From positions 124,001 through 188,000 of the forward strand of contig CAKOMW010000002.1 of assembly GCA_934096805.1 (NCBI GenBank): a DNA stretch of 64,000 nucleotides, written 5' to 3'. Under the pieces are notes generated by a model, which worked only from the letters and a program-made list of their open reading frames with translations, did not search any database and was not told where the DNA came from. The first letter of the stretch is position 1; each line of letters starts with the position of its first letter. Shown one piece after another: positions 57,896-64,000 of the stretch. The stretch comes from an uncultured Bacilli bacterium. Lineage in GTDB: Bacteria; Bacillota_I; Bacilli_A; RF39; UBA660. Both the position numbers and the translations under genes were made by a program.

Positions 57896-60870
57896 TAGCA
57901 TTTATATTCATAAGTTTTTTTAGTTATGGAAGTCTTTTTGCTACTACAAGTTGAATATGTTTTAGTAGCTCCTTGTCTTCCACTTGTAGAACAACTAGAC
58001 ACATTACTTGTTGAAGATGTATAGTTTCCATATCTAGAACATGATTCTTCACATTTTTGCATCTTGCACTTTCTTTTAGTACCAGTACCAGACCAGTAAT
58101 ATTTATATAAATTTTTAGTAGAAGAAGTACAATACTTTATAGATACACCTGAACTACAATAACGAGTAGCCGCGTTTGATGAAGAACCCCAACTATAATC
58201 ATGTCCTGTACAACTTCCAGTATAAGTAGTTTTTACATAATATGATGATGAACTACAAGTAACTTTAGTAGAACCGTCATTTGTTTCTCTACAACTACTA
58301 GGATATGTAGTGCTAACTAATTTCCAAGTTTTAGTACATGGTTGATGATATGTCTTAGATTTAGTAGCAGTATTTCCTACAACATCCTTACATTTAGCAG
58401 TTACTGTACCACCTGTTGTATTAAAATGACTTGTATATGATTCCCCACTTGGAGAAGTAATACTTTTTGTATCAACACCACTTCCAGAGTCTGTACATGT
58501 AAATGAAATCTTAGTTGAACCTTTTATTTCAGTTTTTTCTGGCGAAATAGTAATAACTGGGTCTTTCTTGTCTATTTTCATACTAAATTTAGCAGAAGTA
58601 GCTTTATTTCCAGCGTTGTCTACACAAGTAGCAGTTACCGAATCAGTCCAATTTGAACCATCACTCACTTTAGTAGTGAAATAACTATGTACAGTATCTC
58701 CTGTTGAAGGACTTACCATTGATTTTGATTTTACACCACTTGTAGCATCAGCAGCACTTAATGATACTTTAATATCAGACATAGTCCATTTACCTGAAGT
58801 ATATTTACTATTATCTTTAGTTTTAGTACCACTTAAAGTACAAGTTGGTGGTGTTTTATCTAATTTAGCAACATATGTAACATAGCCACTACATTTTTTA
58901 GTATTATTTCCACGACATGCTTTAGCATAATAAGTAGTAGATGATGTCTCTGTACTTACTGAAGGTTTAGTTGTACTATATATATTATTAGCAGAAGTAC
59001 CATAATAATATGTTACATTTGAACCACTTCCACTTGCTTCCAAAGTGTAATCAGCTTTATGCCATTTACCACTTGAAATACTATCACTTGCTGCCAGTGT
59101 TGGAGCATCAGGTGCTTTTTCCTCAATTTGATTAATATAAGTACTACAATTAGCAGTGTTTCCAACCTCACTTTTAACATGTAAATAATAGAAACCATTT
59201 TCATCAACTGTATTATAAACTGTTTGATAATGTTCACTTGTATTCATAAAATAACTAGGATCAGAATAACCATTTGTCCAAAGATATCCACTAAGACCAA
59301 CCTCATCCCTCATTGTACCTGTAAGAGTAGCAGAAGTCTTATCCTCATCATAAGTAACAGTAATATTGCAACTTGGCATTTTACTCTTATCAACCATTTT
59401 TACGTTATCACTATTTATAACACCATTTCCATTATTACCAACATTATCTTTTATATTCTTAGTATCAAAACTTAAATATGCATAAGCACCATCTTTATTT
59501 TTTTCATAAGCTTTTATTATAAAATTATTAGAAGTACTTAAATTTGATACATATTCTATTTTACTAAAATCAGTATAAGTTACATCTGATATATTAAACG
59601 AACTCTTATCAATACCATTTGTATCACTACAAGATAAACTATAAACTACATAATCAGTTATATTATCTGAAATATCTAATTGTGTTTTTAATGAAGTAAG
59701 ATTAAAATCTGAATATGGTCCTTTAAACACACATACTGGACCAGTATTATCAATAATAAGACCTGCACTATCACTAACCATATCATTACCATTATCATAT
59801 TCATCATATATTTGATTAGCATTATATTTTAATTTAAATATTCCATCACTTTCATTAATGACAACTTTTATAATTGCACTTACCTTTTTTTCACTCACAT
59901 ACTGCTTATTAGAACTAGTGTTTACAACAACATCACTTTTAGAATCAAAACCTTCTTTTTTAATAAAGCCATTAATTTTACTATCATCATCGCAAGTAAT
60001 TTTATAATATACAGACTCACCGTTTTTAGCAATATTCTTTAAAGTATTTAGACCTGCATCAGCATAAGCTCTAGATAACTTACAACTTGGCCCTTTCCCA
60101 TCAATTTCTATCCCTAGTTCTACTTGAACATTTGGAATAGCACTTCCTTTGTATTTACTAGTAATAGAGTTTTCATTAAACTTTACTTTACCTTCTCCAA
60201 AAGCATCAGAAGATGAAGTATAAGTACCCACTACTTTAAATTGTTTCTTTTTAGAATCAATATACTCTTTTGATGTATTAGAATCTTCTAAAGATGAATA
60301 TGTTCCATTAGTAGTACTAAACATATCATACAAATTATTTTTAACAACATTTATATCTTTTCCTTTACAAGCCAATGTCACATTAGCAATATTCTTTCCT
60401 TGTTTTACTCCAATTTTCTTTTTATCACTAGTAAAATTACAACTTAATACATTATCAAAGTTTTCTGTACAAACTTTATTACCCTTAGTATTAGTATAAC
60501 CATTATCACATACTACACATCCTGTATATTTATAACCATTACCAGACTTAGTCATATATACATAACTTTTACTACAAGAATTTCCTTTTGCATCCTTTAA
60601 ATCATTTGAAATATAATTATTTGATTTTAGATACGTATACCACAAAACAATATTACCATCTTCATCAGTATTAGATATAATTTTTCTTTTATTATCACTG
60701 AAATAACTCTTAGCAGAAAGAACTAAACTTCTTTCTAATTGATCATTAACAGTATTATGTCCTTGTATTATGTATCTATTAATAACTAATATGGCAAGAG
60801 TTAATAATATTCCTACAATCACTAAAGCTACAAGTAATTCTATTATTGTAAAACCTTTTCTTTTCTTCAT
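57895..60870 (-). CDS. giant prepilin-like multidomain adhesin (991 aa)
   Basis: The N-terminus MKKRKGFTIIELLVALVIVG is a full class III prepilin signal (cleavage after Gly, Phe +1, Glu +5), but the mature chain is five times the size of a pilin. It carries Ig-like/Cys-containing repeats, e.g. SCKLSRAY..., CNITVTYDED..., CTLSGTKTKDNSKY... and ISPEKTEIKGSTKISFTC, each with a Thr/Asp pattern, and ends in a Cys/Ser/Thr/Tyr-rich block of about 150 residues with over 15 cysteines. A disulfide-bonded pilus-tip or wall adhesin is plausible. It needs a prepilin peptidase and type IV-like machinery, neither of which adjoins; the Tad operon is 4 kb away. Confidence 0.75.
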   Translation of the reverse strand: MKKRKGFTIIELLVALVIVGILLTLAILVINRYIIQGHNTVNDQLERSLVLSAKSYFSDNKRKIISNTDEDGNIVLWYTYLKSNNYISNDLKDAKGNSCSKSYVYMTKSGNGYKYTGCVVCDNGYTNTKGNKVCTENFDNVLSCNFTSDKKKIGVKQGKNIANVTLACKGKDINVVKNNLYDMFSTTNGTYSSLEDSNTSKEYIDSKKKQFKVVGTYTSSSDAFGEGKVKFNENSITSKYKGSAIPNVQVELGIEIDGKGPSCKLSRAYADAGLNTLKNIAKNGESVYYKITCDDDSKINGFIKKEGFDSKSDVVVNTSSNKQYVSEKKVSAIIKVVINESDGIFKLKYNANQIYDEYDNGNDMVSDSAGLIIDNTGPVCVFKGPYSDFNLTSLKTQLDISDNITDYVVYSLSCSDTNGIDKSSFNISDVTYTDFSKIEYVSNLSTSNNFIIKAYEKNKDGAYAYLSFDTKNIKDNVGNNGNGVINSDNVKMVDKSKMPSCNITVTYDEDKTSATLTGTMRDEVGLSGYLWTNGYSDPSYFMNTSEHYQTVYNTVDENGFYYLHVKSEVGNTANCSTYINQIEEKAPDAPTLAASDSISSGKWHKADYTLEASGSGSNVTYYYGTSANNIYSTTKPSVSTETSSTTYYAKACRGNNTKKCSGYVTYVAKLDKTPPTCTLSGTKTKDNSKYTSGKWTMSDIKVSLSAADATSGVKSKSMVSPSTGDTVHSYFTTKVSDGSNWTDSVTATCVDNAGNKATSAKFSMKIDKKDPVITISPEKTEIKGSTKISFTCTDSGSGVDTKSITSPSGESYTSHFNTTGGTVTAKCKDVVGNTATKSKTYHQPCTKTWKLVSTTYPSSCRETNDGSTKVTCSSSSYYVKTTYTGSCTGHDYSWGSSSNAATRYCSSGVSIKYCTSSTKNLYKYYWSGTGTKRKCKMQKCEESCSRYGNYTSSTSNVSSCSTSGRQGATKTYSTCSSKKTSITKKTYEYKC

Positions 60871-60934
60871 AACAACCACCTATCCTATAATATAATTGTA
60901 ACTTAAAAAATAATAAAGTGCAACAAAAAAACTG

Positions 60935-61621
60935 CTAGTTCTTAAGAATAACAGTTTTTAATTTATTTATAACTTTTTTCTCTATTCTAGATATATAAGA
61001 TTGACTTATTTTTAATTTATCTGCAACATCTTTCTGAGTCATTTCAGAATACCCATAAAGACCATATCTTAAACACATTATTTCTTTATCTCTAGAATCA
61101 AGTTTTTCTAATTCATTTCTTAATAATTGCTTATCAAGCTCTTCATCAAGAGGTTTAGTAACTATATCTTTTTCTGTTCCTAAAATATCTTCAAGATGTA
61201 GTTCATTTCCATCGGCATCAAAACTCAAAGACTCTTCAAAAGAAATATCTGTTTTGCTTTTTTTTGTTTTTCTAAGAAACATTAGAATTTCATTATCTAT
61301 ACATCTAGAACAATAAGTAGCTAATCTAATATTTTTATCTTTAGAAAAAGTGTTAATTCCTTTGATTAATCCTATTGAACCAATACTTACTAAATCCTCT
61401 AAATCAACTTTAGTATTTTCATATCTTTTAGCTAGAAAGACCACTAATCTTAAGTTGTGTTCAATTAACTTGTTTCTAGCAGAGTTATCTCCTTTAAAAG
61501 ATAAATCAATCAGTTTATCTTCTTCCTCTCTTTCAAGTGGAGGAGGTAAAATATCCGTTGCACCTACATAAAAGATATTATTTTTTCTAAATAATCTTTT
61601 TAAAAATATTATAAACTTCAC
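60935..61621 (-). CDS. sigE: sporulation sigma factor SigE (pro-sigma-E)
   Basis: A 228-aa early mother-cell sigma factor. The pro-region MKFIIFLKRLFRKNNIFYVG is followed by the typical LPPPLE..EE, then ARNKLIEHNLRLVVFLAKRYE, DLVSIGSIGLIKGIN, TYCSRCIDNEILM and the region 4 HTH (DVADKLKISQSYISRIEK). GTG 61621 is the start: it overlaps the last codon and stop of the residual spoIIGA 3' end (CAGTGA), with AGGGAG upstream, the ancestral spoIIGA-sigE coupling. SpoIIGA normally removes the pro-sequence. Confidence 0.95.
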   Translation of the reverse strand: MKFIIFLKRLFRKNNIFYVGATDILPPPLEREEEDKLIDLSFKGDNSARNKLIEHNLRLVVFLAKRYENTKVDLEDLVSIGSIGLIKGINTFSKDKNIRLATYCSRCIDNEILMFLRKTKKSKTDISFEESLSFDADGNELHLEDILGTEKDIVTKPLDEELDKQLLRNELEKLDSRDKEIMCLRYGLYGYSEMTQKDVADKLKISQSYISRIEKKVINKLKTVILKN

Positions 61622-61745
61622 TGTATCATCTCCCTATGCAAAATTATATCAACATCTCCTAGTAAAAATTTGTCATTTGATAAACCAATTAATACATTAT
61701 ATTTATAACCAATATCTTTTATGAATATTTTATCAATAATATTCA
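61622..61745 (-). pseudogene. residual 3' end of spoIIGA, copy A
   Basis: Encodes the last ~40 residues of SpoIIGA (DKIFIKDIGYKYNVLIGLSN...ILHREMIQ) without the rest of the gene. The stop TGA overlaps the sigE start. A GTG at its 5' edge could allow a 41-aa peptide, so translational coupling to sigE may persist. Confidence 0.75.
61625..61739. repeat. 115-bp direct repeat, copy A (spoIIGA 3' end)
   Basis: Matches 63610-63724 with 2 mismatches in 115 bases, both synonymous in the SpoIIGA frame. The copies flank 1870 bp holding Rpn element E, a wHTH ORF and an element 5' end. Confidence 0.92.
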
Positions 61746-61782
61746 CTTTTTATTCATAAAAACAAAAGAAATAGAGATTAAT

Positions 61783-62058
61783 CTATTTCAATTTTTGTAG
61801 TTCATCTAATGAAAGACCTGTATATTTGGAAACAACTTCTAAATCAACATTATCTTGAATCATTTGTTTAGCTATGCTTACTCTTTCTTCTTTTCTGCCT
61901 TCGCTACGACCTTGTTGTATTCCTTGTTGTATTCCATTCTCATTAGCTTCTCTTATCTCTGATTTTCTTAATCTTTCTTCGTGTAACTCCTTATCATACA
62001 TGCCTATTACTTCATCTTCTTCACTTGCTTTTCTAGAATCATCAATATATTCTTTCAT
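61783..62058 (-). CDS. candidate intragenic RpnS-like small protein (91 aa)
   Basis: Internal ATG in element E with AAGGGTGAT 6 bases before it; product begins MKEYIDDSRKASEEDEV. Same arrangement as elements C and D. Confidence 0.5.
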   Translation of the reverse strand: MKEYIDDSRKASEEDEVIGMYDKELHEERLRKSEIREANENGIQQGIQQGRSEGRKEERVSIAKQMIQDNVDLEVVSKYTGLSLDELQKLK

Positions 62059-62724
62059 AATCTTATCACCCTTACTTAATTCATTAAGAATATTATTATC
62101 ATTTTCATTAAATACTAATAATAACTTCTCATATTCCTCAAGTTTATTATAATCTTTTTTTCTTATATTTGGCAAGTAAATATTATAAATATGTATTTTA
62201 TTTGTATACACTTCTTCACTGTCTTTTAGATTAACTATCATATACTCATCTAATACTTCGTTTTTATCTTGAAATGTAAAGTTATTTATGTTAATTTGAA
62301 TACAAGTTTCAAAGAAATAATCATCTCCTTTAGTCATTCCACCATTATATAATGAAAACATATAACCTAGATTTCTTGCTAAACTTGTCTTGGATGCATT
62401 TTTATTCATTTCTACATTGACTACTACATCATCTATTCTACATAAATAGTCTACTGTCTTTCTAGATTTATTTTCTTTTTCTTCATCTATATTAGCTTTT
62501 ATTAAAGTAGTATTATTATAGATTTCATTAAAGTCTTTCTTTAGTAGAAGTGCAATTAAATAGCATCCATATTTCTTTCTTGATTCATTATAAAACATTG
62601 TTCTAAACATTGCATCTGATACAATTGGTATCTTATAACCTTCATATCTTTTTTCAAGTTCATAGGCATCTTTTTCAGACATAGCTTTATCTAAAACAGC
62701 TTTCTTATTACCAATAAGATTCAT
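61783..62724 (-). CDS. Rpn family PD-(D/E)XK nuclease/putative transposase
   Basis: A 313-aa Rpn protein nearly identical to that of element C through residue ~285 (KTVDYLCRI, VVNVEMNKN, NLGYMFSLY), then diverging in the C-terminal segment (GRSEGRKEERVSIAKQMIQDNVDLEVVSKY). ATG 62724 (MNLIGNKKAVL) follows AAGGAGGG. Internal AAGGGTGAT-ATG at 62058 could give a 91-aa product. Near identity over the core indicates recent copying between the two sites or gene conversion. Confidence 0.88.
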   Translation of the reverse strand: MNLIGNKKAVLDKAMSEKDAYELEKRYEGYKIPIVSDAMFRTMFYNESRKKYGCYLIALLLKKDFNEIYNNTTLIKANIDEEKENKSRKTVDYLCRIDDVVVNVEMNKNASKTSLARNLGYMFSLYNGGMTKGDDYFFETCIQININNFTFQDKNEVLDEYMIVNLKDSEEVYTNKIHIYNIYLPNIRKKDYNKLEEYEKLLLVFNENDNNILNELSKGDKIMKEYIDDSRKASEEDEVIGMYDKELHEERLRKSEIREANENGIQQGIQQGRSEGRKEERVSIAKQMIQDNVDLEVVSKYTGLSLDELQKLK

Positions 62725-63060
62725 ACTTTTCCCTCCTTTCAAAACCACTATATACCATATAAAAACACAATGCAAATGAGTAATTTTAAGTTTTGAACAT
62801 AGAAAAAAGAACCAAAATAGGTATTTCACTTAAGGGAATTTTTTATTTTGATTCTTATTTTTTATCAAAAATATTGTTTTATATATAATTTAAAAAACTT
62901 ATACTTTTTTATTCTTTTTATAAGTATCAATCAATACTTAGAGTGTATGAATTAAAGTAGTGCAATCATTTTCCTTATCCTACTTAATAAGTATTAACAA
63001 TCTTTTTATTAAACTTAAATATTTTTTTATAAAATAATTTAAAAAGACAATGTTACTTTT

Positions 63061-63261
63061 TTATTTTATTATTTGCCAATAGCCTGTTTTATCAGAGCCA
63101 ACTCTTTCAATTACCGAATTATCAATTAATATTTTAAAATTTCTTTTAATTGTTCTTGCATTAACATTAGTTATATCAGCTATTTCATTTATAGCATTTA
63201 ATATATTATCCATCTCATTATCAATATAATATATTGGTTTTATTTCATCAAATAAATTCAT
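63061..63261 (-). CDS. winged-helix remnant of a RecG/AlbA-like (AAA_4) regulator
   Basis: A 66-aa ORF with a wHTH (ITNVNARTIKRNFKILIDNSVIERVG) ending RVGSDKTGYWQII, the typical C-terminal end of AAA_4-domain/Schlafen-like regulators. Just upstream the DNA has a 12-bp tandem repeat (63297-63322) that reads TVTFTVTF in another frame, like the VTVxVTV linker before this domain, but stops surround it. So it is probably the tail of a larger gene. GGTGTGAT precedes the ATG, so it may still be made, from the promoter at 63437-63465. Confidence 0.5.
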   Translation of the reverse strand: MNLFDEIKPIYYIDNEMDNILNAINEIADITNVNARTIKRNFKILIDNSVIERVGSDKTGYWQIIK

Positions 63262-63368
63262 TTATATCACACCACATATAATATTAGTATATCACAAATG
63301 TCACTGTAAATGTCACTGTATTTATAATTCTTTGTTATAGTTAACCAATTTCATGATATATACATATC

Positions 63369-63392
63369 AGTTAGTAATTTATTACTAACTAT
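63369..63392. other. perfect palindrome upstream of the wHTH ORF
   Basis: AGTTAGTAAT pairs with ATTACTAACT across TT. It lies between the promoter at 63437 and the ORF and could be an operator or an RNA hairpin. Confidence 0.55.
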
Positions 63393-63429
63393 AATTTAGA
63401 TAATTAAAAGTTGTCCTGCTTTAATCTTT

Positions 63430-63600
63430 CAATAACAATATATACCATATAAAAACACAATGCAAATGAGCAATTTTAAGTTTTGAATACATAAAAAAGA
63501 ATCAAAATAGATATTTCCCTTAAGGGAATTTTCTTATTTGATTCTTATTTTTTTATTAAAAATACTGTTTTATATAGAATTTAAGAAACTTACACTTTTT
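63430..63600 (-). mobile_element. Rpn-type element F, 5' end only
   Basis: Keeps the conserved 5' end, the hairpin (63498-63545) with T run and promoter TTGCAT-17-TATATT (63437-63465), then leaves the Rpn sequence before any ribosome site. It abuts the spoIIGA stop within about 10 bp. Its promoter now points at the wHTH remnant. The 63262-63605 gap holds only this and the palindrome. Confidence 0.75.
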
Positions 63601-63605
63601 TCTAA

Positions 63606-64000
63606 CTACATCATCTCCCTATGCAAAATTATATCAACATCCCCTAGTAAAAATTTGTCATTTGATAAACCAATTAATACATTATATTTATAACCAATAT
63701 CTTTTATGAAGATTTTATCAATAAAAAAACATTTCATCAAACCATTGCCACTTATAGTATTATAGGGAACGTATATATACTTATCACTTTCTAAATTAAT
63801 ATTTTTATTAAGCACTAAAATAGGTTTATCAAAATATGGGTCATATAAATTATTACCAGTATCTAAATAACCAATTAAATTTAAAATATCAGAGCCATTA
63901 TATAAAGTAACACTATAAAGATTAGATAAATTATTCTTATAACTTTTACTAAGACGAACATACAAAACTATTATAAAAATAGAAACCATTAAAATTAAAA
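63606..64000 (-). CDS. spoIIGA: sigma-E processing peptidase SpoIIGA, C-terminal part (5' partial)
   Basis: The gene runs off the right edge; about 130 residues are visible. After the last membrane helix (SIFIIVLYVRL) comes the aspartic-protease domain with the active-site motif GYLDTGNNLYDP and a C-terminal NDKFLLGDVDIILHREMM. SpoIIGA cleaves pro-sigma-E in the sporulation septum. Its end is supplied by copy B of a 115-bp repeat and stops with TAG (63606-63608), whereas copy A beside sigE ends REMIQ-TGA. sigE now lies 2 kb downstream, past an Rpn insertion. Confidence 0.9.
   Translation of the reverse strand, partial: LILMVSIFIIVLYVRLSKSYKNNLSNLYSVTLYNGSDILNLIGYLDTGNNLYDPYFDKPILVLNKNINLESDKYIYVPYNTISGNGLMKCFFIDKIFIKDIGYKYNVLIGLSNDKFLLGDVDIILHREMM
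63610..63724. repeat. 115-bp direct repeat, copy B (spoIIGA 3' end)
   Basis: Partner of 61625-61739 (113 of 115 bases equal). This copy is in frame with the large spoIIGA ORF. Confidence 0.92.

Larger units (their letters stand above)
61757..62912 (-). mobile_element. Rpn-type element E, complete
   Basis: On the minus strand: 5' end, insulating hairpin (62808-62855), promoter TTGCAT-17-TATAGT (62747-62775), gene and 3' hairpin GAAATAGA/TCTATTTC with T run. It lies between the residual spoIIGA end and a wHTH ORF. Confidence 0.8.

Noticed and set aside
1..64000. CRISPR array, prophage module or rRNA operon
   Set aside because: No regularly spaced direct repeats, Cas-like ORFs, phage structural genes or rRNA core sequences were seen on either strand.

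Overview
The window comes from a very AT-rich, spore-forming member of the Bacilli/Firmicutes, most like the uncultured gut lineages near RF39 or Erysipelotrichales. The support is mother-cell sigma factors SigK and SigE, a SpoIIGA end, SpoIIM- and SpoVB-like proteins, a Prli42-like miniprotein, ComN, a T-box ileS and strong AGGAGG ribosome sites. TGA is used as stop and Trp is TGG, so the code is standard, not Mycoplasma-like. The lineage call is inference from gene content.

Layout. 1-3.9 kb: end of a wall-anchored protein, a HIT protein and a compact SUF operon (sufC, one short sufB/D-like gene, sufS, sufU). 4-6.4 kb: a surface protein with a hypervariable C-terminus and a decayed Rpn-type element. 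6.5-11.2 kb: truB, comN, relA, dtd, a nadE-like gene, a candidate small RNA and tRNA-Arg. 11.2-15 kb: a 2-hydroxyacyl-CoA dehydratase activase split over three genes, then uppP. 15-18.6 kb: sigK, a candidate type I toxin-antitoxin locus and a second hypervariable surface protein behind a G10 tract. 18.6-32 kb: T-box ileS, a prepilin, mutL, miaA, two tRNAs, a series of small genes, cdsA and rseP. 32-42 kb: a full Rpn element, a SpoVB-like flippase, a third hypervariable surface protein with structured DNA behind it, spoIIM, mnmA and an HTH regulator. 42-48.7 kb: lipoprotein, deoB, xerD, rarA, an ECF sigma factor, tcdA, yebC. 48.7-53.5 kb: a Tad/Flp pilus operon. 53.5-64 kb: a second full Rpn element, ddl, a TasA-like protein, a giant prepilin-like adhesin, sigE, a third full Rpn element and the end of spoIIGA.

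Most striking signal. Three surface proteins (3978-5399, 17094-18537, 34657-36840) end in C-type-lectin-like domains whose last 100-150 bp are about 50-56% GC inside coding DNA that is otherwise very AT-rich. In the first two, 17 aligned codons differ in amino acid and 15 of those keep the same third base. This is the pattern left by adenine mutagenesis of AAY codons by a diversity-generating retroelement (DGR). The third has perfect 7-bp, GAA-loop hairpins just after the variable region. No reverse transcriptase or template repeat is visible here, so these would be remote targets acted on in trans. The second target also carries a G10 tract that puts its only upstream ATG out of frame, suggesting an on/off switch on top of sequence diversification.

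Second theme. Rpn (PD-(D/E)XK nuclease/transposase) elements occur in six pieces. The full ones share a 5' insulating hairpin, a promoter, a 313-aa nuclease and an internal ribosome site plus ATG that could make the C-terminal 80-90 residues alone, as reported for intragenic Rpn antitoxins elsewhere. One fragment keeps only that small ORF behind a surface-protein promoter. Another copy lies between spoIIGA and sigE within a 115-bp duplication of the spoIIGA 3' end.
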